NCBI GenBank assembly: GCA_001873065.1
Contig: MNYM01000014.1
Coordinates: forward strand, 62,001-126,000
DNA: 64,000 nucleotides
From: Flavobacteriaceae bacterium CG2_30_31_66
GTDB taxonomy: Bacteria; Bacteroidota; Bacteroidia; Flavobacteriales; Flavobacteriaceae
Reading direction: 5' to 3'
Both the position numbers and the translations under genes were made by a program. Positions 18,834-28,158 of the stretch are shown in pieces (position 1 is the stretch's first letter; every line of letters starts with the position of its first letter). The notes beneath the pieces are model-generated. The model was not told where the DNA came from. It made no database searches and saw nothing but the letters and a program-made list of their open reading frames with translations.

Positions 18834-20399
18834 TTATTTTTTAGCATTAAAAATTATTTTTTCTTTAATTATCGTTGCAATAGGTTTGTTTTCAATTTTA
18901 CTTTCTAACCAAGATAAAATATCCAAGTACAAGAAGGCTCTTTTTTCATAAGGATGATTTTCATATTTCTTTAATCTGGCATGAATTTTTTTGAATTCAT
19001 TCTTAATGTCGTGGGGAAAAACATCGCTTAAATCTCTGATAGAAGTGATGAATTCTTTTTGAACTTCTTGCAAATTTTCCATTTTAATCAAAAACTTGTA
19101 GGTGTCTAAAAATTGTCTTTCAAGGTCATAATCCAAACCACATTCATAGTGTGCAATCAAATTTAAAACCCTAGCAAAACATTGTAAATCTTCGCCCGCA
19201 TTTAAGTTTTTTGAATGAATAATTTCTTTTAAATATTTGATACAAAGTTCATTTTTGCCCATTCCAAAATACAAACAAGCAATTTTATAATACAACATTA
19301 CAATATGATGAGAATCCAATCTGCTTTGATATTGCTCAATTTTTTTGTTGATAATTGCTACTAGATATTCGCCTTCTGCAAAGGTGGCTTCTAAGAAATG
19401 CAAATGCAATTTATTTGCATACAAATATTGAAAAATCAGCACCTCAGTATTGGTATTTAAAGGAACATAATTTTGTGCAACATCCTCTTCAAAAGTGTTT
19501 AATTCGTCTTTGAAAGTGCTAATTTTCTTCACAAAAAAAGACGCTTCTAACAAGTAATTTTTTCCCTTTAAGTAAAAAACGGGATGCAAGGCAATCAGTT
19601 TTTTATTCTCCTGAAAAAGGCTGACCCATTTTTTGGCATATTTATAACTTTGTAAAAAATCTTGGGTCAATAAACTGAACCACAAATGCGATTTATATAA
19701 CCATAATTTTTCTCTAAAACCAAATGTATTATAATCATATTCAGGTAGTTTACCGTAAAAATAACTGTTGATAAATTCTAATTCTTCGTTGTTTTTTACA
19801 TACCCATTTTGCAACAAATGACTATACAATTGTAATGACAAATTAGAGAGTTTGCTAGCAATTACATTTTGTTGACTCAAGGTTTTTGCTTGCTCTGAAA
19901 GTTGGTCAGCTCTGTTACTTAAACTTCGTGTAATGTATTGTGTTTCAATTACTTTTTCAAGTTCTACAATTTCGTAGGCAATGTTTTTTTCTTCATTTTC
20001 GAGCGCAAAATTTTTGGCTTTGTCCAATAATTTTAAACTCTGTTTATACAACCCTTTTTGATATAAAACTGTCGCAAAGTCAAGTTGTTCTCTGATTTGA
20101 ATTCGGATATTTTTATGTGCAGGATTTAGTCGAAGACTTATAAGAATTTGCTTGTATAAATGTGCTTTTAAATTAGAAAGTTGTTGTTTTGAAACAATCC
20201 CACTTTTGATGATTTCTTTCTCATTATACACTTTTAGTTTTTCTAAAAATTTAAAAAGTGAAAAGAATTTGGCATCTTCATTGCCTCCTAATCTGCCAAC
20301 ATACAGATTAAATTGTCTTTTTTCGGACTTGGTTAAAGACTTAATCAGTACAAAAAGAGCATCATTTTGTTGATTGGCTAATGTAATGTTATTAATCAT
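18834..20399 (-). CDS. conserved hypothetical helical protein
   Basis: 521 aa, not recognised as a named family. It is almost entirely alpha-helical with no signal peptide or membrane segment. Repeated patterns such as YQKGLYKQSLKLLDKAK and YYKIACLYFGMGKNELCIKYLKE suggest divergent tetratricopeptide-like repeats through the length. The N-terminus (about 1-90) contains LTKSEKRQF. Similar-looking proteins occur in other Flavobacteriia to my knowledge. It is divergent from leuA and upstream of the thr operon on the same strand, with a 113-base gap to the leader ORF. Function unknown. Confidence 0.75.
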   Translation of the reverse strand: MINNITLANQQNDALFVLIKSLTKSEKRQFNLYVGRLGGNEDAKFFSLFKFLEKLKVYNEKEIIKSGIVSKQQLSNLKAHLYKQILISLRLNPAHKNIRIQIREQLDFATVLYQKGLYKQSLKLLDKAKNFALENEEKNIAYEIVELEKVIETQYITRSLSNRADQLSEQAKTLSQQNVIASKLSNLSLQLYSHLLQNGYVKNNEELEFINSYFYGKLPEYDYNTFGFREKLWLYKSHLWFSLLTQDFLQSYKYAKKWVSLFQENKKLIALHPVFYLKGKNYLLEASFFVKKISTFKDELNTFEEDVAQNYVPLNTNTEVLIFQYLYANKLHLHFLEATFAEGEYLVAIINKKIEQYQSRLDSHHIVMLYYKIACLYFGMGKNELCIKYLKEIIHSKNLNAGEDLQCFARVLNLIAHYECGLDYDLERQFLDTYKFLIKMENLQEVQKEFITSIRDLSDVFPHDIKNEFKKIHARLKKYENHPYEKRAFLYLDILSWLESKIENKPIATIIKEKIIFNAKK

Positions 20400-20532
20400 A
20401 AGTATCTAAAATACAATTGTTTACTATGTTTAATTTATGGTTTAGATATCGTGCAAAAAGCAATTTTATATTCTTAATTGCAATGCCAATATATATATTT
20501 GGTGGTTCACAAAGATAATCTTTACAGAAATT

Positions 20533-21708
20533 ATGCAAGATAATAAAGTACAAATTTTTGATACCACACTTAGAGATGGAGAGCAAGTTCCAGGATGTAA
20601 ATTGGATACCAAACAAAAATTAATCATTGCTGAAAGATTGGATTTACTGGGTGTAAACGTCATTGAAGCTGGTTTCCCAGTATCAAGTCCAGGAGATTTT
20701 ATATCGGTTTCAGAAATCGCAAAAATTGTAAAAAATGCGACTGTTTGTGGATTGACAAGAGCTGTTGAAAATGACATAAAAGTAGCTGCTGAAGCATTGA
20801 AATTTGCAAAATTCCCAAGAATTCATACAGGAATTGGAACCAGTGATTCTCATATAAAATTTAAGTTTAATTCCACCAAAGAAGAAGTTATTGAACGAGC
20901 AATAAAAGCAGTTTCTTATGCAAAATCATTTGTTGAAGATGTTGAATTTTATGCTGAAGATGCAGGAAGAACTGACAACGAATTTTTGGCAAAAGTGTGT
21001 GAAAAAGTCATCAAAGCTGGAGCAACTGTGTTGAATATTCCTGATACAACAGGCTATTGTTTGCCTGAAGAATATGGTGCCAAAATGAAATATTTACGAG
21101 ATAATGTCAAAGGAATAGAAAATGTAACACTTTCTTGTCATTGTCATAATGATTTAGGAATGGCAACTGCCAATTCAATTGCAGGCGTGATTAATGGCGC
21201 TCGTCAAATAGAATGCACTATCAATGGCATTGGAGAACGTGCTGGAAATACTGCTTTAGAGGAAGTTGTGATGATTTTGAAACAACATCCATATTTGAAT
21301 TTAGAAACTAGTATCAATACCAAATTATTATATGATACCAGTATTTTGGTGCGCGAAAGTATGGGAATGCCAGTGCAACCAAACAAAGCCATTGTGGGTG
21401 CAAATGCCTTTGCACACAGTTCAGGAATTCATCAAGATGGTGTGATTAAAAACAGAGATACTTATGAAATCATGAATCCTGAAGATGTTGGAGTAACTGA
21501 AAGTGCGATTGTTTTAACTGCAAGAAGTGGAAGAGCAGCTTTGGCTTACAGAGCAAAAAAAATTGGCTATGAATTGACCAAAGTGCAATTGGATATTGCT
21601 TACGATACTTTTTTATCAATAGCTGATAAACAAAAAGAAGTGAAAGACCAAGATATTCATGGAATCATGAAAAAAGTGAACGCTTTCTCAAAAATTGAGA
21701 TAGTTTAA
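20533..21708 (+). CDS. leuA: 2-isopropylmalate synthase, short form
   Basis: Condenses 2-ketoisovalerate with acetyl-CoA, the first committed step of leucine synthesis. The DRE-TIM barrel starts with [11 protein letters not shown], and the metal-binding HCHNDLG and the NGIGERAGN stretch are present. At 391 aa it stops after the catalytic and linker domains and lacks the C-terminal LeuA dimer/regulatory domain of the 510-560 aa enzymes, so classical leucine feedback inhibition through that domain is not expected. It heads the leuA-leuB-ilvD-ilvB cluster. leuC and leuD are not adjacent. Confidence 0.92.
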   Translation: MQDNKVQIFDTTLRDGEQVPGCKLDTKQKLIIAERLDLLGVNVIEAGFPVSSPGDFISVSEIAKIVKNATVCGLTRAVENDIKVAAEALKFAKFPRIHTGIGTSDSHIKFKFNSTKEEVIERAIKAVSYAKSFVEDVEFYAEDAGRTDNEFLAKVCEKVIKAGATVLNIPDTTGYCLPEEYGAKMKYLRDNVKGIENVTLSCHCHNDLGMATANSIAGVINGARQIECTINGIGERAGNTALEEVVMILKQHPYLNLETSINTKLLYDTSILVRESMGMPVQPNKAIVGANAFAHSSGIHQDGVIKNRDTYEIMNPEDVGVTESAIVLTARSGRAALAYRAKKIGYELTKVQLDIAYDTFLSIADKQKEVKDQDIHGIMKKVNAFSKIEIV

Positions 21709-21820
21709 ATGAATCAAACTCTTGTCTTCGGAAGGTATTTGTAAGATATAAAAAGTTATCAATCAACCAGAAAAATAAAGCAACTACTTTTTTTAAAGCA
21801 AATTTCAATAAAAAATTACA

Positions 21821-22942
21821 ATGAAAGTTACAATTGCAATGATTCCAGGAGATGGCATTGGCCCCGAAGTTTTGAATCAAACAAAGAAAGCATTAGATGC
21901 TATTGCAGATACCTATAATCATGTTTTTTTATATAAAGAAGGATTGATGGGCGCTTGTGCTATTGAAGAGACAGGAAATCCACTTCCTGACAAAACCCTT
22001 GAAATTTGTAAAAAAGCAGATGCTATTTTAGTAGGTGCTATTGGTGATGCAACTTTTGAAAATACTACCACTGCAAAAATAACGCCTGTTCAAGGATTGT
22101 TACGTTTACGAAAAGAATTGGGCTTGTTTTGCAATATTCGTCCCATTAAGATTTATGATAATTTGTTGAATAATTCTCCTTTAAAAAGAGAATTTATCTC
22201 AGGAACAGACATTTTAATATACAGAGAATTGACGGGTGGCATTTATTTTGGAATTAAAGAATTGAGTGATGATGGACAAAATGCCTTTGATGGTTGCTCC
22301 TATTCTATAGATGAAATTTCAAGAATTGCACATTTGGCATTTAAATCTGCTCAAAAAAGAAGAAAAAAAGTAACATTGGTTGACAAGGCAAATGTTTTAG
22401 AAACCTCCCGTTTGTGGAGAAAAACAGTTACAGAAATTGCCGAAGAATATCAAGATGTTGTGTTGGAATTTTTGTTTGTTGACAATGCTGCAATGCAAAT
22501 TATTTTAAATCCAAAACAGTTTGATGTCATTCTAACGGAAAATTTATTTGGTGATATCATTGCTGATGAAGCTAGCGTAATTTCTGGTTCAGTGGGTTTG
22601 TTAGCATCAGCCTCTATTGGTAAAAAAACGGGATTATTTAAGCCAATTCATGGGCACCTTTCAAATTTTAAAGGAAAAGATTGCGCAAATCCATTAGCCT
22701 CTATTTTATCAGCTTCTTTAATGCTGCAGCATTTAGGATTGCATGAAGAAGCATTTGCTATTGAAAGAGCTGTTGAAAAATCAATTCAATTAGGCATTAC
22801 TACCGAAGATATGAAAGGGAAAAATCAATATGTGGCAACAACTTCAAAAGTAGGTGATTTTATTGCAGATTATATTGCCAATCAAGAAGACAGTAATTTA
22901 AATTTTCAAAATATTCACATGGGACAAAGTACTATAATTTAA
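21821..22942 (+). CDS. leuB: 3-isopropylmalate dehydrogenase
   Basis: 373 aa, NAD-dependent beta-hydroxyacid decarboxylating dehydrogenase. It has IPGDGIGPEV at the N-terminus, the substrate arginines in LRLRKELGLF and NIRP, and the family's metal-binding aspartates (VDNAAM and ENLFGDIIADEAS). HGHLSNFKGKDCANP precedes the NAD-binding end. The C-terminus runs about 15 residues past the usual end. It lies 112 bases after leuA and is probably in the same transcript. Confidence 0.94.
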   Translation: MKVTIAMIPGDGIGPEVLNQTKKALDAIADTYNHVFLYKEGLMGACAIEETGNPLPDKTLEICKKADAILVGAIGDATFENTTTAKITPVQGLLRLRKELGLFCNIRPIKIYDNLLNNSPLKREFISGTDILIYRELTGGIYFGIKELSDDGQNAFDGCSYSIDEISRIAHLAFKSAQKRRKKVTLVDKANVLETSRLWRKTVTEIAEEYQDVVLEFLFVDNAAMQIILNPKQFDVILTENLFGDIIADEASVISGSVGLLASASIGKKTGLFKPIHGHLSNFKGKDCANPLASILSASLMLQHLGLHEEAFAIERAVEKSIQLGITTEDMKGKNQYVATTSKVGDFIADYIANQEDSNLNFQNIHMGQSTII

Positions 22943-22972
22943 AGACAAATTATCAGTACTCATTTAAGATTC

Positions 22973-22995
22973 CCTCAAGATAAGAGGTTTTTTTT
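22973..22995 (+). terminator. weak intrinsic terminator or attenuator between leuB and ilvD
   Basis: CCTC (22973-22976) pairs with GAGG (22984-22987) around a 7-base loop, followed by eight Ts. The stem is only 4 bp. It lies 30 bases after leuB, in the 222-base gap before ilvD, and may reduce read-through between the leu and ilv parts. No convincing leader peptide was seen. Confidence 0.4.
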
Positions 22996-23164
22996 ATCAA
23001 CTAATTTTTAAGATTAGATTTCATAATAAAATATAGTTAAAATATTTAAAATCAAATAGTTATAACTTTTTTTGAACATGTGAATTTAAAAGTTTACACA
23101 AAAAAATGAACAATAAAATTTGATAAACAACCTATTTTTGTTAACAAAACGAAGTTTTTAATAC

Positions 23165-24841
23165 ATGGAATTAAATAAACACAGCAAAAGAATAACACAA
23201 GATGAATCTCAACCAGCTTCTCAAGCTATGCTATATGCAGTTGGTTTGACAGATGAAGACATGCAAAAAGCGCAAGTTGGCATTGTAAGCACTGGATATG
23301 ATGGGAATCCCTGCAATATGCATTTGAATAAATTGGCTGCAGAGGTAAAAATAGAGTGTAAAATCGCAGATTTAGTAGGTTTGGGATTTAATACTATTGG
23401 CGTTTCTGACGGAATTTCCATGGGAACTTCGGGTATGAATTATTCTTTAGTTTCAAGAGATATCATTGCAGATTCTATTGAAACTGTGGTAAATGCGCAA
23501 AGTTATGACGGATTAATTGCAATTGTTGGTTGTGATAAAAACATGCCAGGAGCTATTATATCAATGTTGCGTTTGAATCGTCCTTCAATAATGATGTATG
23601 GAGGTTCTATTGCTTCTGGAAATTATAAAGGAAAAAAACTCAATATTGTTTCTGCTTTTGAGGCTTTAGGTCAAAAAGTAGCCGGAGAAATTGACGAAAA
23701 TGAATACAAAGAAATCATCAAAAGAGCCATTCCTGGAGCAGGTGCTTGTGGTGGCATGTACACTGCAAATACGATGGCATCAGCCATAGAATGTATGGGC
23801 TTTGCCTTGCCTTACAATTCTTCAATTCCTGCTGAAAATCCAAATAAATTATCAGAAGCTGAAAGAACAGCGTTGGCAATTAAAAATTTGCTAGCATTGG
23901 ATTTAAAACCTTTAGATATCATCACAAAAAAATCTATCGAAAATGCCATGGCTTTGGTAAATGCTTTGGGTGGTTCAACAAATGCTGTTTTGCATTTCTT
24001 GGCAATTGCACATGCAGCAGACATTAAATTTACGTTGGAAGATTTTCAACGAGTAAGTGATAGAACCCCTTTAATTGCAGATTTAAAACCTTCAGGAAAA
24101 TATTTGATGGAAGATGTTCATGGAGTTGGAGGAACCCCTGCAATTATGAAATATTTGTTGGATAATGGTTATCTTTATGGAGATTGCATGACAGTTACAG
24201 GAAAAACATTGGCAGAAAATCTAGCAAATGTAAAAGCGTTAGAATTTGAAAGTCAAGATGTTATTTTTCCAAAAGACAAAGCGTTGAAATTGTCAGGAAA
24301 TATTCAAATTTTGTATGGAAATCTTGCTCAAGAAGGTGCAGTTGCTAAAATTTCAGGAAATGAAGGATTGCTTTTCGAAGGAAAAGCAGTAGTTTATGAT
24401 GGAGAACAAGCTGCAAACACAGGAATTTCAAATGGTGAAGTTGCCAAAGGTGATGTGGTTGTTATCAGATATGTAGGTCCAAAAGGTGGTCCAGGAATGC
24501 CAGAAATGCTGAAACCAACTTCGTTAATTATGGGTGCAGGTCTGGGAAAAACGGTTGCATTGATTACTGACGGTCGTTTTTCAGGAGGAACTCACGGATT
24601 TGTGGTAGGTCATATTACTCCAGAAGCACAATCTGGAGGAAATATTGCACTCATAAAAACAGGAGATAAAATTAGAATTAGCGCTGAAGATAATACCATA
24701 AACGTACTGATTTCTGAGGAAGAATTGGCCAAAAGAAAAGCAAATTGGATTGCACCAGCTTTAAAACACAACAAAGGAATTTTATACAAATATGCAAAAA
24801 CAGTGGCATCAGCATCAAAAGGATGTGTAACTGATTTGTAG
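23165..24841 (+). CDS. ilvD: dihydroxy-acid dehydratase
   Basis: 558 aa, IlvD/Edd family. It dehydrates 2,3-dihydroxyisovalerate and its methylvalerate analogue to the 2-keto acids. Cluster-binding cysteines are visible at Cys50 (GNPC), Cys123 ([10 protein letters not shown]) and Cys195 ([11 protein letters not shown]), a full set for an Fe-S enzyme. The C-terminal [14 protein letters not shown] region is intact. It precedes ilvB by 105 bases of polypurine/polypyrimidine DNA. Confidence 0.96.
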   Translation: MELNKHSKRITQDESQPASQAMLYAVGLTDEDMQKAQVGIVSTGYDGNPCNMHLNKLAAEVKIECKIADLVGLGFNTIGVSDGISMGTSGMNYSLVSRDIIADSIETVVNAQSYDGLIAIVGCDKNMPGAIISMLRLNRPSIMMYGGSIASGNYKGKKLNIVSAFEALGQKVAGEIDENEYKEIIKRAIPGAGACGGMYTANTMASAIECMGFALPYNSSIPAENPNKLSEAERTALAIKNLLALDLKPLDIITKKSIENAMALVNALGGSTNAVLHFLAIAHAADIKFTLEDFQRVSDRTPLIADLKPSGKYLMEDVHGVGGTPAIMKYLLDNGYLYGDCMTVTGKTLAENLANVKALEFESQDVIFPKDKALKLSGNIQILYGNLAQEGAVAKISGNEGLLFEGKAVVYDGEQAANTGISNGEVAKGDVVVIRYVGPKGGPGMPEMLKPTSLIMGAGLGKTVALITDGRFSGGTHGFVVGHITPEAQSGGNIALIKTGDKIRISAEDNTINVLISEEELAKRKANWIAPALKHNKGILYKYAKTVASASKGCVTDL

Positions 24842-24850
24842 TTTAAAAAA

Positions 24851-24918
24851 GAAAATAGAAAAAAGAAACAAGAAAAAAGAGAAAAGAAAAAAGAGGAAAT
24901 CATCTTTATTCTATTTTC
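24851..24918 (+). repeat. inverted repeat with polypurine/polypyrimidine arms upstream of ilvB
   Basis: GAAAATAGAA (24851-24860) is exactly complementary to TTCTATTTTC (24909-24918). The span between is nearly pure purine, then pyrimidine. It can form a long hairpin in the ilvD-ilvB spacer. A similar imperfect element lies just before ilvN. Confidence 0.5.
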
Positions 24919-24946
24919 ATTATTCTTTCATCTAAAATAAGAAAAT

Positions 24947-26680
24947 ATGGAAACACAAACCATAACAAAAATTCAAGAAATCAAACAAACTACAGAACGC
25001 ATTTCAGGTTCTGAGGCAATTGTTCGTTGTTTGATTGAAGAAGGAGTGGATATTATTTACGGGTATCCTGGAGGTGCCATTATGCCTGTGTATGATGAAT
25101 TGTTCAAATTTCAAGATAAAATTCATCATGTGTTAACACGTCATGAACAAGGTGCCACTCATGCAGCTCAAGGCTATGCACGAATTTCTGGAAAAGTAGG
25201 AGTTGCCATTGCAACTTCTGGGCCTGGAGCTACCAATTTAATCACAGGAATTGCTGATGCTCAAATCGATTCAACGCCTATGGTTTGCATCACAGGTCAA
25301 GTGGCTTCACATTTATTGGGAAGTGACGCTTTTCAAGAAACAGATATTATTGGGATTTCTTCACCAATTACCAAATGGAATTGTCAAGTGACCAAAGCTG
25401 AAGATATTCCAAGTGTCATTGCCAAAGCTTTTTATATCGCAAAAAGTGGCAGACCAGGACCAGTTTTAATTGATATTACCAAAGACGCTCAGTTTAGTGA
25501 ATTTGATTTTTCTTACAAAAAATGCACCAAAGTTCGCAGTTACAATCCTATTCCAAAAACGGATATTCAAACTGTGGAAGAAGCTGCAAAACTCATCAAT
25601 CAAGCAAAAAAACCTTTGATTGTTTGGGGTCAAGGAGTGATTTTGAGTAAAGCTGAAAATCAACTAAAAGCATTGATTGAAAAAGCAGGAATTCCTGCAG
25701 CTTGGACAATTTTAGGTGCTTCTGCAATCCCAACTTCTCATCCATTAAATGTTGGTATGGTTGGCATGCATGGAAATTACGCGCCAAATATGTTGACAAA
25801 CGAATGTGATGTGCTGATTGCTATTGGAATGCGTTTTGACGACAGAGTTACTGGAAGTTTGAACACCTATGCAAAACAAGCTAAAGTTATTCATTTTGAA
25901 ATTGATCCTGCTGAAGTAGATAAAAACGTAAAAACCGATATTGCTGTTTTGGGTGATGCCAAAGAAAGTTTGGAATTATTATTACCATTATTACAATCAA
26001 ATTCACATCCAGAATGGCATCAAAAATTCAAAGATTTGTATGCCATTGAATACGAAAAAGTCATCAAACATGATTTGTATCCAACCAAAGAAGGGTTAAC
26101 CATGGGCGAAGTGTTGAAAGAAATCAACATCCAAAGTAATGGAAATGCAGCCATTGTTACTGATGTTGGTCAGCATCAAATGATTGCTTGCAGATATGCT
26201 GATTTTAACATCACAAAAAGTAACATTACCTCTGGTGGACTAGGAACTATGGGTTTTGGATTGCCTGCAGCTATTGGCGCAAAAATGGCAGCTCCAGAGC
26301 GTGAAGTGGTTTCTATTTCTGGTGATGGAGGCTATCAAATGACGATTCAAGAATTAGGAACGATTTTTCAGCAAAAAGCAGCTGTAAAAATTGTGGTTTT
26401 GAATAATGACTTTTTAGGAATGGTGCGTCAATGGCAACAATTATTTTTTGATAAAAGATATGCATCTACAGAAATGGTAAATCCCAATTTTGTAGCGATT
26501 GCTGAAGGCTATTACATCAAAGGAAAAAAAGTTACCAAACGCGAAGAATTAGCACCTGCAGTGGCAGAAATGATGGCAAGTAAAGACGCTTATTTTTTAG
26601 AAGTTTGTGTGGAAAAAGAAGACAATGTTTTTCCAATGATTCCCTCTGGAGCAAGTGTTTCTGATATTAGATTGGAGTAA
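24947..26680 (+). CDS. ilvB: acetohydroxyacid synthase large (catalytic) subunit
   Basis: 577 aa, ThDP-dependent. It has YGYPGGAIMPVYDEL, the catalytic Glu67 in RHEQGATHAAQG, and the ThDP/Mg motif from SGDGGYQM to NNDFLGM. It makes acetolactate and acetohydroxybutyrate for Val, Leu and Ile. Its regulatory partner IlvN would normally follow directly but here lies 6.7 kb downstream beyond an accessory island. The enzyme itself looks intact. Confidence 0.96.
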   Translation: METQTITKIQEIKQTTERISGSEAIVRCLIEEGVDIIYGYPGGAIMPVYDELFKFQDKIHHVLTRHEQGATHAAQGYARISGKVGVAIATSGPGATNLITGIADAQIDSTPMVCITGQVASHLLGSDAFQETDIIGISSPITKWNCQVTKAEDIPSVIAKAFYIAKSGRPGPVLIDITKDAQFSEFDFSYKKCTKVRSYNPIPKTDIQTVEEAAKLINQAKKPLIVWGQGVILSKAENQLKALIEKAGIPAAWTILGASAIPTSHPLNVGMVGMHGNYAPNMLTNECDVLIAIGMRFDDRVTGSLNTYAKQAKVIHFEIDPAEVDKNVKTDIAVLGDAKESLELLLPLLQSNSHPEWHQKFKDLYAIEYEKVIKHDLYPTKEGLTMGEVLKEINIQSNGNAAIVTDVGQHQMIACRYADFNITKSNITSGGLGTMGFGLPAAIGAKMAAPEREVVSISGDGGYQMTIQELGTIFQQKAAVKIVVLNNDFLGMVRQWQQLFFDKRYASTEMVNPNFVAIAEGYYIKGKKVTKREELAPAVAEMMASKDAYFLEVCVEKEDNVFPMIPSGASVSDIRLE

Positions 26681-26730
26681 ATAAAAAAATATAAAAGTAA
26701 ATAACATTAATTAAACTTAAATTTAAAACT

Positions 26731-28155
26731 GTGAAAAGAAAACAGTTTTGGCTATTATTAAGCCTAATTTTAACAGCATCATTTTATGCACAAGATGAGA
26801 TAGATTGCGATTATAATTTTAAAGTTGCGCTATCTAAACTCTATTTGTCCCAAGATTTTAGAAAAGATTCACTAGAAATAACCCAACTTTTGGATATATG
26901 CGTTTTAAAAAATGATGACAAAGCTCAATTATTATTAGGTAAATTTTATACCAATTTAGGTGATTCTAAAAGTTTTGAAAAGGCTTTTGAACTTTTAAAT
27001 AAATCTGCAAAAAATGGAAATTCGATGGCAATGGCAGAATTAGGTTCGCTATATAAATATGGCAAAGGATGTGATTTAAATTTTAATAAAGCTAGAAATT
27101 GGTTTAAAAAAGGTGCAGAGTTGAATGATGATAAATCATCTTATAGCTTAGGATATTTATATTTAAAAGGGTTTGGAAATATCAGTCAAAATTACACAAA
27201 AGCAATAAAATGGCTTGAAAAAAGTCAGCATCCAATGGCAAAGTATTGGTTAGGTGTTTGTTATTATTATGGTTATGGTGTTGAAAAAAATGTACTAAAA
27301 GCAAACGAATTATTGGGAACTAATTTTGAGGAGATTCATCAAAATAGTAATACACCAAATGAGTCTGTAGATTCTAATACTAATGATATTACAAATTTAA
27401 TAGATGACTCAGAAAATCAAAACACAAGCCTTGATGTTTCAGAATCTAATTTGTTAGGAAAGTGGAAAGGAAACATTTTAAAATACGATTGGTCTGGAAA
27501 ACATGTTGAACAAAAACATGCTGTAATCGTTGAATTTAAAAATGATTCAATCACACAATTACCAATGTATAGCTTAAAAATTTTAGATCAAGTCATTACA
27601 GGAAATATCAATTTATATAACAATGTTATCTTTTTTGATGACAATAAATTAAAATTACCACACAATTCATTTAATGAAAAAATACCAAGTGAGTTGAATT
27701 ATGATTTTTTATCTGGTGATTTAAGCTTAAAATTTTTAAATGAAACGACTTTTTTAATTGGTAATATTGATAGTTACATTCCTGAATTTAACGAGCCAGG
27801 TGCTCCTATGAAATTTGTTCTTTCAAAAGTCGAAACATTTTCTAATTCCAATGAAGAGATTTCTGATGAAATTTTAGAAGCAATTGCAAAGCAAGAAGAA
27901 AGTTTTATTAAATTATATCCAAATCCATTTCAAGATGATTTAATAATTTCCTACACACTCGAAAAACCAAGTTTTGTAGAGGTAAAAATTACAAATGTAA
28001 ATGGAACAGAAAATACAATAGTAAGAAAAGGAGAAAATCAAAAAAAAGGAAAACATAGTTATTTTTTTGATGGTAGTAATCTTAATAAAGGAGCATATAT
28101 TGTTTCAGTATTTGTTGATAATAGCAGAAAAACAAGAATAATCATTAAAAAGTAA
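26731..28155 (+). CDS. Sec-exported Sel1-repeat protein with C-terminal T9SS sorting domain
   Basis: 474 aa from a GTG. A signal peptide (about 1-20, ending FYAQ) is followed by about four Sel1-like repeats (about 70-205, e.g. AMAELGSLYKYGKGCDLN). A low-complexity Asn/Ser linker comes next, then a beta-rich domain that starts LLGKWKGN (about 240-370). The C-terminus is a type A T9SS sorting domain (about 388-474) with LYPNPFQDDLIISY and the ending KGAYIVSVFVDNSRKTRIIIKK. It should cross the outer membrane by T9SS and be anchored or released. It is first in the island, and the next gene starts 3 bases later, so the two are co-expressed. Its role with the toxin is inferred. Confidence 0.82.
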   Translation: MKRKQFWLLLSLILTASFYAQDEIDCDYNFKVALSKLYLSQDFRKDSLEITQLLDICVLKNDDKAQLLLGKFYTNLGDSKSFEKAFELLNKSAKNGNSMAMAELGSLYKYGKGCDLNFNKARNWFKKGAELNDDKSSYSLGYLYLKGFGNISQNYTKAIKWLEKSQHPMAKYWLGVCYYYGYGVEKNVLKANELLGTNFEEIHQNSNTPNESVDSNTNDITNLIDDSENQNTSLDVSESNLLGKWKGNILKYDWSGKHVEQKHAVIVEFKNDSITQLPMYSLKILDQVITGNINLYNNVIFFDDNKLKLPHNSFNEKIPSELNYDFLSGDLSLKFLNETTFLIGNIDSYIPEFNEPGAPMKFVLSKVETFSNSNEEISDEILEAIAKQEESFIKLYPNPFQDDLIISYTLEKPSFVEVKITNVNGTENTIVRKGENQKKGKHSYFFDGSNLNKGAYIVSVFVDNSRKTRIIIKK

Positions 28156-28158
28156 GCT

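Noticed and set aside
20426-20518. A 30-codon ORF with several Ile, Leu and Phe codons ahead of leuA, a possible leu/ilv leader peptide.
   Set aside because: There is no terminator or alternative hairpin after it, and Ile and Phe codons are common by chance in such AT-rich DNA. Not listed as a gene.
21709-21744. An 11-codon ORF starting directly after the leuA stop.
   Set aside because: Too short, no regulatory structure next to it, and its codons show no amino-acid bias.
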